From Pedosphaera parvula Ellin514 (GTDB lineage: Bacteria > Verrucomicrobiota > Verrucomicrobiia > Limisphaerales > Pedosphaeraceae), in the NCBI RefSeq assembly GCF_000172555.1, contig NZ_ABOX02000008.1, forward strand, positions 1-64,000: 64,000 nt of DNA, in the 5' to 3' direction. Position numbers and translations under genes: made by a program. The notes under the pieces are model-generated. The model was given only the letters and a program-made list of their open reading frames with translations. It did not search any database and was not told the DNA's origin. Positions 16,902 to 25,348 of this stretch are shown one piece after another; the first letter of the stretch is position 1, and each line of letters opens with the position of its first letter.

Positions 16902-18866
16902 TCATGGCGCAGGGGCTTGCAGCCTGTCCTGATTAGTCGCGGACGAATCGAGGCGTCTGGGAAGCATGAGCAGCAGCAGGTTCAAAACGAGGCAGCCAAG
17001 GCCAAGCCACAAAACCCACTTCCAGGCTCCGAGCAATAGCATGGTCCAATAAGAGAAGCGTCCGAGTTCGCGGGGTTCCTTGAAGGCAAACCAATTATCC
17101 GGGCTGGAGGTGGCGAGAATCTTGAACTTGCCGGCGGGTGCTTTTACAAAAACACTCTGCCAGTTTTCAGCGCCCGTTCGCGGTGGCTGGACTCGAATGA
17201 TCCGGCTGGTGGACAGGTCCAGCAGCTCCAGTGACGCACCTGGTGCCGCGAGATAACCAGCCACAGGAATTTCCAGGTAGGGCAAGGCGCCCGGGGCAAT
17301 GGGAAGGCTTTCGAATTTACCACTGGTGCCCAGGGCTGGTGAAATCCAGTAAGGACCCGCGGGTGTATCGGTGAGATTTGCCGCGTTGGTCATTTGCAAA
17401 AAGGGATGATCGCCCATTTCAATTTGGCTGACTTTCAAAGATTCGCGCACGCAGGTCGGCAGAATGCGACGAACGTGCGGATCGCGCAGAAAGGTGGCCA
17501 ATTTCTCCGGATCAGGATAAGCGATTTCCATGAAACGTTTTCCCTGAAGTGCATGGAGATCATCAGTAGCCAGGAAAGCGCGGGTGGTTTTCAGCCACAT
17601 GCGCTGGGAATATACGCGTTCAGGAATGTCGTGATTCCAGCCGGCGACGCTGAGCTCCCACAGGCCGCCAGCGAAGAGCTTGATCCAGATGTAGGAAATT
17701 GTGACGACGGCGAACAAGGTGGTAAACCACATGGTTTGCCGATAGGCAGTCAGCAGCCTGATAATGCTCAATGCGCCGGCAATCATGATGAAACTATTTG
17801 AATCCATGTAGCGGGAAGCGGGTGCGGAGCCATTGACGCCACGCGCATAAGCAGTGGCCAGGCATTGCAGAATCACCCAAACACCCATTCCCAGAATCAT
17901 GCGATCGGCGGCGGCATCCTTTCTGGATGATCTAAAATACATCCAGCCGAGAACGAACAGCGGAAGCAAATGCCAGGTTGATTCGTCGAAGAGCCAGATG
18001 CGCGGCCAGGTAAAATTTCTACCGAGCGCCATGAAGAAGAAATGCAGTGAATTGGCTTTCAAGACGGCGGTGGATGGGACGTCCTTCTTTAATAAAAGCC
18101 CAGCTATCCCGATTGCGAAGCAGACGGCCAGAGTAAGAACGTGGCGCCGTTGAATTCGTCTTACTTTCAAGATCTCGAGGACAACCAGGGCAGCGACGGC
18201 GGCGCACGCCAGCATTCCGGCAGCGGTCGTAAACAAGGATGCGATGGCAGCCGCGACGCCCAGCCACCAGCGGCGGGAGAGCGGTTCACTCAGGCTCAGC
18301 AGCCAGATGGTCAGCATGGAAAAGAGCATCAGGAAATAGAACTGCGATTGAAATCCGGCCAGAGTATTTTCCCAGGCAAAAGGCAGCACCAAGGCCAGGG
18401 CCAGTGGCAACCAGATGTATGGCCATGTTTTTTTACCCATCAAGTGGGCCAGCAGCCAGCCGAGGCCGGCGATGGCGCCGCAATGAATGAGGGCATTCCC
18501 TGCCATTTGCAGGCGGCTATCCCATTGTCCGTTTAGCAATAGCAGGGCGAAGTCATAAATGCGGGTGAAGAAAAGCCGGTGTTCATTATGCGCTTTGAAC
18601 CAATTTTCAAAAGGTATATGTCCTTGAAAATAAGGGCTGTAAAGACGGCCCGCTTCAGCACCCCATTGGTCGAAAAAGGGCAGGGAGGTTGCAAACCGGC
18701 AGATCAAACCGAGTTTGACTCCCAAACCGACCAGGAAAAGACTCATGACCCAACCGATGTGGGATTGCAAATGGCGAGTGAGTTTTGGCTGCGGACTGGT
18801 GGCCGGTTTGAGTTCAGCCCGGGCCGGAGCCTCCGCGGTAATCGGGTTGGTAAAGGATGAGGACAT
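16902..18866 (-). CDS. Polytopic membrane protein, GT-C-like (tentative)
   Basis: 654 residues with about ten hydrophobic spans between residues 35 and 430 and one or two more at the C-terminus (about 620-640). The segment after the first span (FFDQWGAEAGRLYSPYFQGHIPFENWFKAHNEHRLFF) contains acidic residues in the first large external loop, a pattern seen in GT-C glycosyltransferases and related lipid-linked-sugar enzymes. A soluble domain follows at about 440-610. The assignment as a glycosyltransferase is inference; it could also be another polysaccharide-related membrane protein. Confidence 0.6.
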   Translation of the reverse strand: MSSSFTNPITAEAPARAELKPATSPQPKLTRHLQSHIGWVMSLFLVGLGVKLGLICRFATSLPFFDQWGAEAGRLYSPYFQGHIPFENWFKAHNEHRLFFTRIYDFALLLLNGQWDSRLQMAGNALIHCGAIAGLGWLLAHLMGKKTWPYIWLPLALALVLPFAWENTLAGFQSQFYFLMLFSMLTIWLLSLSEPLSRRWWLGVAAAIASLFTTAAGMLACAAVAALVVLEILKVRRIQRRHVLTLAVCFAIGIAGLLLKKDVPSTAVLKANSLHFFFMALGRNFTWPRIWLFDESTWHLLPLFVLGWMYFRSSRKDAAADRMILGMGVWVILQCLATAYARGVNGSAPASRYMDSNSFIMIAGALSIIRLLTAYRQTMWFTTLFAVVTISYIWIKLFAGGLWELSVAGWNHDIPERVYSQRMWLKTTRAFLATDDLHALQGKRFMEIAYPDPEKLATFLRDPHVRRILPTCVRESLKVSQIEMGDHPFLQMTNAANLTDTPAGPYWISPALGTSGKFESLPIAPGALPYLEIPVAGYLAAPGASLELLDLSTSRIIRVQPPRTGAENWQSVFVKAPAGKFKILATSSPDNWFAFKEPRELGRFSYWTMLLLGAWKWVLWLGLGCLVLNLLLLMLPRRLDSSATNQDRLQAPAP

Positions 18867-19025
18867 TTTGAAATGAGTCTTCCGCGCCTGGGATTAATCA
18901 AGATTGCGGGAGACCACATGCACCGCGGCTTTCCTTATATGTGAGCATGACATGGCGAAACTCTAGCTTGAGCGATGGAGTGTTGGTCAAGGATGGAACG
19001 GTGGAACCGCAGGTTTCTGTCAGGA

Positions 19026-20441
19026 TTATTTGTCGGAAATGCAATAAAGTGATTCCTTGCCGCGAAGAAACAGTTCCTTGCCGGCGATGGCCGGGGAGGC
19101 TCCGAATTCATCGTCAAGTTTGTTGGTGGCAAGAATTTCAAGCTTATCCGAGTTCTTGATAACGAGCACCGCGCCATTGCGGCCGGCGAGGTAAACGCGA
19201 TTGGCTGCACCGGCGGGCGAGGCATAAACACCTTTGATATCTTCCAGTCGCTCGGCATCGATCAGTGGTTTGCCGGACTTGGTGTCGAAGCAGGAGATCA
19301 TACCGTTGTTGCCGGCGAAGAAATAGAGCTTGTCGCCGTAGAGCAATGGTGAAGGGACATAGGGAGTGCTTTTGTTGTGGCTCCAGGCAATGGCGTCGGT
19401 GCCGGTGAGGTCGCCGGTGTGGCCCAGTTTGATGGCGAGCAGGGCGTTGCCTTTGAATCCACTCATCGAATAGACGGTGTCTTGGTCGGCAACGGGACTG
19501 GGAATCACATTCGCGGTCAGGCCGGTGCATTCCCAAATGATCTTTCCGGTTGCGAGGTCGTAACTGCGGATTTTGTTGGAAGCGTCGGTGATGACCTGGG
19601 GCTTGCCTTTGTAATCCACAATGATGGGCGATGCCCAGGAAGTGCCTTCCTCGCGCGGTTGACGCCAAAGTTCGTTGCCGGTCTTCTTGTCGAGCGCAAC
19701 GATGAATGAACCGCTTTCGTGATCCCAATTGACCACGATGGTGTCGCCAAAGAGCGCGGGCGAACTGCCTTCGCCGAAAGCCATTTTGGTTTGCATATGG
19801 CCGAGGTCTTTTGACCATTTCAAATTGCCCTGTAGATCGTAGCAATGAATGCCGCGTGAGCCGAAGTAGGCGATAACGTATTTGCCGTCGGTGACGGGCG
19901 AGTAGGAGGAGAAACCGTGATCGGGATGATGGCCCTCGTGCGGGACTTCTTCACGGGCAACTTTTTGCCAGAGCGTTTTGCCGGTCTGGCGATCGAGGCA
20001 GAGTAATACGAACTGATATTTCTCGTCCGGCTTATCAGAACGCATGCCTCCTCCCGGCGGACCAGGACGACGGCGTGGTTGGTTGTCAGCGGGCGCATCG
20101 GCAGCTGCTGGTGTCGCTTCGGGTTTCTTTTCAGTCGCGCCTTCGACCTTTTTGCCGGTGGCGATGGCGGTTTGGATGAAAATCTGGTTGCCCCAAATGA
20201 TCGGCGTGGCATTGCCGTTGCCAGGGATTTTTACCTTCCATTTGATATTGTTGGTTTCGCTCCAATTGGATGGCGGATTGGCATCGGGAGCGACGCCGGT
20301 GGAGAGCGGGCCGCGCCATTGGGGCCAGTTTTCGTTCGCTGAGTTCGCAGCGGCGGAGAGTATCAGCGAGCTGGAGAGAAAGGTGGCGACAACTGTGCTT
20401 GTGGCGAGGAAAGTTTTTAGGCGCTGGCTGTGTGTTTTCAT
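19026..20441 (-). CDS. Secreted PQQ-like beta-propeller protein
   Basis: 471 residues from ATG 20441, where a signal peptide begins (MKTHSQRLKTFLATSTVV...ILSAAANS). The mature protein starts ENWPQWRGPLSTGVAPD, a typical opening of this family. It continues with blades carrying FVLLCLDRQTGKTLWQ, FIVALDKKTGNELWRQPREE and SYDLATGKIIWECTG, the W-x-x motifs of PQQ-type repeats. It includes a Pro/Arg-rich insert near residue 95-115. No quinoprotein catalytic residues are obvious, so a scaffold or binding role (BamB-like propeller) is as likely as an enzyme. Confidence 0.88.
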   Translation of the reverse strand: MKTHSQRLKTFLATSTVVATFLSSSLILSAAANSANENWPQWRGPLSTGVAPDANPPSNWSETNNIKWKVKIPGNGNATPIIWGNQIFIQTAIATGKKVEGATEKKPEATPAAADAPADNQPRRRPGPPGGGMRSDKPDEKYQFVLLCLDRQTGKTLWQKVAREEVPHEGHHPDHGFSSYSPVTDGKYVIAYFGSRGIHCYDLQGNLKWSKDLGHMQTKMAFGEGSSPALFGDTIVVNWDHESGSFIVALDKKTGNELWRQPREEGTSWASPIIVDYKGKPQVITDASNKIRSYDLATGKIIWECTGLTANVIPSPVADQDTVYSMSGFKGNALLAIKLGHTGDLTGTDAIAWSHNKSTPYVPSPLLYGDKLYFFAGNNGMISCFDTKSGKPLIDAERLEDIKGVYASPAGAANRVYLAGRNGAVLVIKNSDKLEILATNKLDDEFGASPAIAGKELFLRGKESLYCISDK

Positions 20442-20522
20442 GATTTCTGCCGGTTGGTGCAGGGACTGTATCGCAAATCCTTGGCAAACACAAGCCAAGG
20501 CGGATGGCTCCTTCAGTTGCTA

Positions 20523-20963
20523 TTAAGGTGTGAGCTTTTGAATACGGTCCGAATCGATGTAGCGGGGCGGGCCTATTCTCGAGACGACGTCCCATTGGTT
20601 CGAACTTTTGGCGCAGACAAAAGTACAAACCGCGTTCCGCGACGATTTGCCGGAGACCACTTGCACCTCAGCCAACTTGCGCTGCCAGGCGTCGTCAGAG
20701 AGGACATCAATCGAATCGATGCGAAGACTCAGGCTGGTCTTGATGGCGCCCGGGAGATTCCTGAAAGGTTTAAATGACAAGTTCCGGAAATTACTGCGCC
20801 AGATTTCGCGGCGGACGATGGACTGGACGGCAGCCAGGTCTTCTGGAGCGAGATTGCCGTTAATTCGGATGGGTTTGTCTGTTGTGCGGAAATAAAGGAA
20901 GGCGCTCGTAGCCAATAAAAGGACAACGAGCGAGGCTAAAACGAGTTTCTTCCTTTTGGTCAT
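20523..20963 (-). CDS. Small membrane-anchored protein, tandem family member D
   Basis: 146 residues. The N-terminus MTKRKKLVLASLVVLLLATSAFLYF is a basic start plus a single span. The rest shares the blocks KPIRINGNLAPEDLAAVQSIVRREIWR, SFKPFRNLPGAIKTS and a C-terminal CAKSSNQWDVVSR with three genes directly upstream (21061-22466). All four read in the same direction, separated by about 15-110 bp. The family is not recognised. The fixed EIWR and F-R-x-LP motifs suggest a conserved fold outside the membrane. Confidence 0.75.
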   Translation of the reverse strand: MTKRKKLVLASLVVLLLATSAFLYFRTTDKPIRINGNLAPEDLAAVQSIVRREIWRSNFRNLSFKPFRNLPGAIKTSLSLRIDSIDVLSDDAWQRKLAEVQVVSGKSSRNAVCTFVCAKSSNQWDVVSRIGPPRYIDSDRIQKLTP

Positions 20964-21060
20964 GTCATTGGAAGCTGGGTTGCTGTGGCAACGGTGTCAA
21001 GGTTGCAGTGCAAATTGGCTTCGGCAGTCGCTGAGATGGCCAGCTTCCTTTACTCAATTC

Positions 21061-21501
21061 TTACCATCCATATCTTATATCTCTGCTGACAATTGCCCAT
21101 TGATTGGAAATTCTGGTGCAGGAATATGTATAAAGTGCCCCATCATATGTTTTACCCGATACATTCACCAAAGCATTCTGAATGAGCCAACTGTCGCCAG
21201 AGACCAGAGTTGGCTGCGGAGGCCAATCTTCTCCATAAAAGACATCAATCGAAACTACGCGACGGTTCAGCCTGGTTTTGATCGCGCCCGGGAGATTCCT
21301 GAACGTTTTGAAGGACCAGTCTGGAAAGGTGCCGCGCCAGATTTCGCGGCGGACGATGGACTGGACGTCAGCCAGGTCTTCTGGAGCGAGATTGCCGTTT
21401 ATCCGAATGGGCTTATCCGGCGCATGCAGATAAAGGAAGGCACTGGTCGCCATAATCAAGATAGCGATCAGGGCAAAACCGAGTTTCTTCCTTTTGGTCA
21501 T
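21061..21501 (-). CDS. Small membrane-anchored protein, tandem family member C
   Basis: 146 residues from ATG 21501, aligned with the MTKRKK start of its paralogues. It has one N-terminal span. Family blocks are DKPIRINGNLAPEDLADVQS, REIWRGTFPDWSFKTFRNLPGAIK and TRISNQWAIVSR near the end. It contains an extra segment (GEDWPPQPTLVSGDSW) not found in the neighbour at 20523. Role unknown. Confidence 0.75.
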   Translation of the reverse strand: MTKRKKLGFALIAILIMATSAFLYLHAPDKPIRINGNLAPEDLADVQSIVRREIWRGTFPDWSFKTFRNLPGAIKTRLNRRVVSIDVFYGEDWPPQPTLVSGDSWLIQNALVNVSGKTYDGALYTYSCTRISNQWAIVSRDIRYGW

Positions 21502-21608
21502 GGATGAATATGAGTCAGATGTATTCGTGGAGAACAACTTTGTCGATGATGAAGAGGCGACACCGTGTATTCCGTGACGTTAATGCGGCGTTTTGAATGG
21601 GTTTTACC

Positions 21609-22016
21609 TCAGTCCGGCAGGACCATCTTGACAAGTATCCACTGATTGGTGCTTTTGACGCAGACATAACTACCGCCAAACTTGGATTTTCCATAAGTCA
21701 CGTTGGCCGTGGCGCTCCTGCGCCCATAAACAGGGTCGGCAGACGTGTCAAACGATTCAATCGAGTCGATGTGAAAGGTCAGGCCCCTTTTGATGTCCGT
21801 CGGCAAATACCTGAAAGTCTTAAACGAAAAATTAGAAAAGGTGTAATACCAGATTTCATGGTGCACGATCCTTTTGATGGCGGTTATATCTTTAGCGGAA
21901 AGCGGTTGCCCCTTCACCGTGATGGGCTTTTCGGTCGCACGAAAATAAAGGAAGGCTCCCGTCGCCAATATGAGAACAGCAGCCAAGCCCAAACCGAGTT
22001 TCATCCTTTTGGTCAT
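21609..22016 (-). CDS. Small membrane-anchored protein, tandem family member B
   Basis: 135 residues from ATG 22016 (MTKRMKLGLG); an ATG two codons upstream is also possible. One N-terminal span, then a diverged version of the family: KPITVKGQPLSAKDITAIKRIVHHEIW, SFKTFRYLPTDIKRG, and KSTNQWILVKM near the C-terminus. It is the most divergent of the four copies. It begins about 15 bp after the stop of member A. Confidence 0.73.
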   Translation of the reverse strand: MTKRMKLGLGLAAVLILATGAFLYFRATEKPITVKGQPLSAKDITAIKRIVHHEIWYYTFSNFSFKTFRYLPTDIKRGLTFHIDSIESFDTSADPVYGRRSATANVTYGKSKFGGSYVCVKSTNQWILVKMVLPD

Positions 22017-22031
22017 GCCCATGGAGATAAA

Positions 22032-22466
22032 TCAAAACAGATAGGAATCGATTTCACGCTTCGGCCCGACGCGCATGACGAAGACCCATTGATTGGAGCT
22101 TTTGGTGCAAGCGTAAGTGTAGATTCCTCCGCGCTCGGATTTTCCAAAAATAACATTGGCCGAGGCGGTCTTCGCCAGCCAACCAGGGTCGGTAAGCCCG
22201 TTAAGCGAATCGATCGAAACGATGCGAAGACTCCAACTCGTTTTGATGGCACCGGGAAGATTCTTGAATGTCTTGAACGAAAAATCAGGGAAGGCGCTGC
22301 GCCAGATTTCACGGTTCACGACGGATTTGATGGCGGCCACGTCCTCCGGCGAAAGCTTGCCGTTAATCTTGATGGGCCGCTCCGTCGCGCGAAAATAAAG
22401 GAAGGCGCCTGTCGCGAACACGAGGACAGCGATCAGGATGAAACTGAATTTCTTCCTTTTGGTCAT
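22032..22466 (-). CDS. Small membrane-anchored protein, tandem family member A
   Basis: 144 residues from ATG 22466 (MTKRKKFSFILIAVLVF). The longer frame upstream of this ATG has no counterpart in the paralogues and overlaps the transposase gene on the other strand, so it is left out. Family blocks RPIKINGKLSPEDVAAIKSVVNREIWR, SFKTFKNLPGAIKTS and CTKSSNQWVFVMR are present. First gene of the four-copy run. Confidence 0.75.
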   Translation of the reverse strand: MTKRKKFSFILIAVLVFATGAFLYFRATERPIKINGKLSPEDVAAIKSVVNREIWRSAFPDFSFKTFKNLPGAIKTSWSLRIVSIDSLNGLTDPGWLAKTASANVIFGKSERGGIYTYACTKSSNQWVFVMRVGPKREIDSYLF

Positions 22467-22603
22467 AGCTACAGAAAATGATTCTCCCAGTTTCAACATG
22501 CCTCGCAAGCAATAAGAAACAGGTGCGTTTTTGGGGTCAGCTCTCGCTGGTGAGCTCGGAATTATATACTTTACAAACACAACCAAACTGTTAGTCTCAC
22601 TCC

Positions 22604-23545
22604 ATGACAGAGAAGGAACTGAAACCCGAAGAGCTAAATCTAGTAACGCTGGCCGCCCAATATTCCGATGAGGACAAGGCGCGTGGATTACTTGAACAAA
22701 TGCGCTGGCCTGATGGCCCGATCTGTCCACATTGTAAGCACAACGAGGTTTACATCATCACTCCAAAGGCAACCAGCAAGTCGCCAGCTCGCAAAGGTCT
22801 GTATTGCTGTGCTGCTTGTCGCAAACAATTTACGGTAAAGGTCGGCACCATCTTTGAAGGCAGTCATATTCCCATTTCCAAATGGCTCATGGCTCTGTTC
22901 ATCATGTGCTCAAGCAAGAAGTCGATTAGCTCTCACCAATTGCACCGGATGTTGGGCATCACGTACAAAACCGCGTGGTTCATGACTCATCGCATCCGTT
23001 ATGCAATGGGTGGAGATAGCACCAAGAAGCTTTCCGGCATTGTCGAAGTAGATGAAACATTCGTTGGCGGCAAAGGTTCACGTGATACCACACTGGCGCG
23101 TAAAACGCCCGTGGTTGCACTGATTGAACGTGATGGCAATATGCGTACGGCAGTTGTGTCCAACGTCACCCAGAAGAATCTAGGCAGGGTGTTGAATGAA
23201 TCAGTGAGCAAGAATGCGATTGTGAACACCGACGAACACGGCGCTTATCGTAATCCCTTGAAGGAATTCAAACAGCACAACACCGTTGTCCATTCCAAAT
23301 ACGAATACAGCCGCAAGCTGGATGATGGAACGAAAGCGGGAATCAATACTTGCGAATCCTTTTTCAGCCTGCTTAAGCGTGGCGTTTATGGTAGCTGGCA
23401 CCATGTGAGCCGTGAGCATCTGCCAAAGTATGCGGGTGAATTTGAATTTCGCTGGAACAATCGCAAGGTAACAGACGGCGAGCGCATGGTTGCAGCCGTT
23501 GGCCGGATTGAAGGCAAACGGCTGACCTATCGCCAAGCGATCTGA
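22604..23545 (+). CDS. IS1595-family (ISXO2-like) transposase
   Basis: 313 residues. The N-terminus has a zinc ribbon (CPHCKHNEVY...CCAACRKQF), followed by a helical region (HQLHRMLGITYKTAWFMTHRIRYAM). The DDE-type catalytic core has IVEVDETFVGGK, then IVNTDEHGAY, then the terminal TCESFFSLLKRGVYGSWHHVS, which is the family signature. Length is normal and the frame is intact. I could not find matching terminal inverted repeats on either side within a few hundred bases, so the element borders are undefined and it may be immobile. Confidence 0.92.
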   Translation: MTEKELKPEELNLVTLAAQYSDEDKARGLLEQMRWPDGPICPHCKHNEVYIITPKATSKSPARKGLYCCAACRKQFTVKVGTIFEGSHIPISKWLMALFIMCSSKKSISSHQLHRMLGITYKTAWFMTHRIRYAMGGDSTKKLSGIVEVDETFVGGKGSRDTTLARKTPVVALIERDGNMRTAVVSNVTQKNLGRVLNESVSKNAIVNTDEHGAYRNPLKEFKQHNTVVHSKYEYSRKLDDGTKAGINTCESFFSLLKRGVYGSWHHVSREHLPKYAGEFEFRWNNRKVTDGERMVAAVGRIEGKRLTYRQAI

Positions 23546-23627
23546 ATGGGGCGCAGGGTTAAGTTTCTGTTTCTCGTCGAAAGGTTTCAGGTTATTGTAA
23601 ACCGTCAACTACGATGGAAACGCTACT

Positions 23628-23801
23628 ATGCCAAAACCGAAAAATTCCAAGCCGTCCAAAAAGCCTATGACGCGTTCGGCGTCGAAGCCGAAAGCTGAAT
23701 CGCTTAATCTGTCTGGGGTGAAGTTTGAGGATGCTTTGCGTGTGATGCTGGCAGCACCACCACCGCCAAGTTCTAAGAAAGCCAAGCAGGGAGTCAAATA
23801 G
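23628..23801 (+). CDS. 57-residue basic protein next to the IS1595 transposase
   Basis: A short ORF starting with ATG 23628 and ending with TAG 23801. The N-terminus is Lys/Pro/Ser-rich (MPKPKNSKPSKKPMTRSASK). A compact core follows (LSGVKFEDALRVMLAAPPPP), then a basic tail. The core VKFEDALRVML-A-PPPP resembles small proteins I recall from beside transposases or toxin-antitoxin loci, but I cannot name the family. It lies 82 bp after the transposase and upstream of the Panacea operon. Confidence 0.5.
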   Translation: MPKPKNSKPSKKPMTRSASKPKAESLNLSGVKFEDALRVMLAAPPPPSSKKAKQGVK

Positions 23802-23862
23802 CCTTTTCTTCAAGGTTTGTTCTACTCTAAAAATGTCCGCAATGGATAAGTGTTCTTTGTTG

Positions 23863-23887
23863 GCTTAGTTTCTTAAGCATACTAAGC
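23863..23887. promoter_or_regulatory. Inverted repeat upstream of the Panacea toxin-antitoxin pair
   Basis: GCTTAGT and ACTAAGC form a 7-bp inverted repeat separated by 11 bp, centred about 70 bp before the first start codon at 23947. It could be the operator for autoregulation by the antitoxin. A second small repeat GGGTT-AA-AACCC lies at 23895-23906. Confidence 0.4.
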
Positions 23888-23946
23888 TTCTTTTGGGTTA
23901 AAACCCCATTGAACGCGACATTAATTTTTGACAAAAAGAGGATTGC

Positions 23947-24543
23947 ATGAACAAAACCGTTACCTATACTCATTCTATGAGAATAACCCCCCCCGCTTTT
24001 AACGGCGATAGGGTGAAGGCGGAAAACCTTATCATCTACGTTTGCCAAAAGATGGAGAATTGCCCTGGATTTGGGGCGATCCTTCTAAACAAAGTCCTGT
24101 ACTATATCGACCATGTTCATTATCTGAAACATGGTAAGAAGCTTACCGGATTCAAATATATTAAACAGCGGCTTGGCCCAACGCCAAAGCCATCGGAATT
24201 CTTGCCCATTCGGGAGAGCTTGATTGACAATGAAAAGATTAACGAAAAGCCAGTAGAGTTTTTTGGCAGGGTCCAGAAACGGCTTTCTGCGCTAACAGAG
24301 CCAGACCTTAAAGGGTTCACTGTGGATGAAATCTCATTGATTGATAATGTTATTTCCGCCCTTTCTCCATTCAACGGCAAAGCCATAAGCGACGTAACCC
24401 ATGAGGAGCTATCATGGAAATTTGCGGGAATGATGGAAGAGCTTCCCGACTATGCTTATCTGCTTACAGAAGCCCCTCTTAACGAAGATGACCTAACTTG
24501 GGCGCGCAAAACAATCACCGAATATGCAGGTAACGTTCGTTAG
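23947..24543 (+). CDS. Panacea-domain (DUF4065/SocA-like) antitoxin
   Basis: 198 residues. From about residue 20 it follows the DUF4065 pattern: VKAENLIIYVCQKMENCPGFGAILLNKVLYYIDHVHYLKHGKKLTGFKYIKQRLGPTPK, the usual layout of short helix, 'L-K-LLY--D' and 'G--Y---GPVP'. Proteins of this family (SocA, PanA) act as antitoxins for diverse toxins. AAAGAGG lies 7 bp upstream of ATG 23947; an ATG at residue 11 is a possible second start. The 3' end overlaps the next gene by 20 bp, the usual coupling of a two-gene toxin-antitoxin operon. Confidence 0.8.
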   Translation: MNKTVTYTHSMRITPPAFNGDRVKAENLIIYVCQKMENCPGFGAILLNKVLYYIDHVHYLKHGKKLTGFKYIKQRLGPTPKPSEFLPIRESLIDNEKINEKPVEFFGRVQKRLSALTEPDLKGFTVDEISLIDNVISALSPFNGKAISDVTHEELSWKFAGMMEELPDYAYLLTEAPLNEDDLTWARKTITEYAGNVR

Positions 24544-24808
24544 AGAAAATCAATTTGATGACGCAATAGAACGCATATCTCAAACTCATAGCAGAATGGA
24601 TGAGTTAGATATGGCAATTGAATGGGGACTTTCAAGAAACCCAAAGCATTTTTACAACATTTCCAAAGATTTTTATGTTTGGAAAACTGAAAGGCTTGTG
24701 GCTGGCATCCCTCAGTTAATTATTGTTTACCGGTTCGTGGAAATAATTAACCAAATTATTCTCATTTCCGTTTCGGAAATTCCCGATTCAGCATCTGAAG
24801 AAGAATAA
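24524..24808 (+). CDS. Probable toxin partner of the Panacea antitoxin
   Basis: 94 residues, starting inside the antitoxin gene (20-bp overlap). The C-terminal half, YVWKTERLVAGIPQLIIVYRFVEIINQIILISVSEI, resembles the strand-rich core of small RelE/ParE-like proteins, with the N-terminal helix around MDELDMAIEWGLSRNP. This assignment is tentative; no catalytic residues can be named with confidence. The role as toxin is inferred mostly from size, overlap and the antitoxin type next to it. A terminator follows at 24832. Confidence 0.65.
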   Translation: MQVTFVRENQFDDAIERISQTHSRMDELDMAIEWGLSRNPKHFYNISKDFYVWKTERLVAGIPQLIIVYRFVEIINQIILISVSEIPDSASEEE

Positions 24809-24831
24809 AGGCTGAACACATTCATAAATCT

Positions 24832-24861
24832 CCCCGCCAGATAATTCTGGTGGGGTTTTTA
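24832..24861 (+). terminator. Rho-independent terminator of the Panacea operon
   Basis: CCCCGCCAG, a 6-nt loop and CTGGTGGGG form a 9-bp stem with one G-T pair, followed by TTTTT and an A/T-rich tail. It lies 23 bp after the toxin stop. Confidence 0.85.
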
Positions 24862-24934
24862 TTTCTGGCAATTCTAATTGCAAATGATTTGCAATACGGT
24901 AAAGAAATCATCATGCATTATACCGGATCACATT

Positions 24935-25261
24935 CTACTTTGGTGGCTCGTCTTTTTTGGGGGGCTGCTCTGAAGGAAAATACCACTTATCTTGGCCAGC
25001 ATCTGGAAGCTTTGAGCGCATATCAATCTCGGCAGCTAAAGCGGGAAAAGAATTCTCAAGCTCGGAAATGTGTTGATCGTAAGCAATCATTATAAGCCTC
25101 TCTACCGCCGCAGACTCCTTTTGCCTGTCTACTTTGGCGATTTCCGATATTCTTGAAACCGTGTAGGTTTTAAGCCCCTCAATAACAGCTTTCTGCAAGT
25201 GAATCAGTTGCCTTAAATGTACAACCTCTGATTCCAGCCTTTTGAATTGTTCGTCGTTCAT
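24935..25261 (-). CDS. Hypothetical coiled-coil protein
   Basis: 108 residues, charged and helical, with heptad-like spacing in MNDEQFKRLESEVVHLRQLIHLQKAVIEGLK. A Pro/Lys-rich C-terminus follows (PSEQPPKKDEPPK). No domain recognised. It is the last minus-strand gene before repeat copy 1 and faces away from it. Confidence 0.55.
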   Translation of the reverse strand: MNDEQFKRLESEVVHLRQLIHLQKAVIEGLKTYTVSRISEIAKVDRQKESAAVERLIMIAYDQHISELENSFPALAAEIDMRSKLPDAGQDKWYFPSEQPPKKDEPPK

Positions 25262-25304
25262 AAGATAACACCCGCCTCGTCTTTAGTAATCTCACTATCC
25301 TTAC

Positions 25305-25333
25305 TTAAAAAATCTGCGTTTGGAAAGTATATA
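25305..25333 (+). promoter_or_regulatory. Putative promoter of repeat copy 1
   Basis: TTAAAA (25305-25310), a 17-bp spacer and TATATA (25328-25333). The same two boxes with 18-bp spacing precede repeat copy 3 (34142-34171), and the intervening bases are also largely shared. The predicted start would be about 10 bp before the element. The boxes are inferred by comparison of the two copies only. Confidence 0.5.
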
Positions 25334-25348
25334 AGTCCGGGTGAGCTT

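Noticed and set aside
20956-22481. Plus-strand frames running opposite the four tandem paralogues
   Set aside because: They mirror the repeated paralogue sequence and show the same repeats in reverse; the minus-strand frames have consistent starts and membrane spans.
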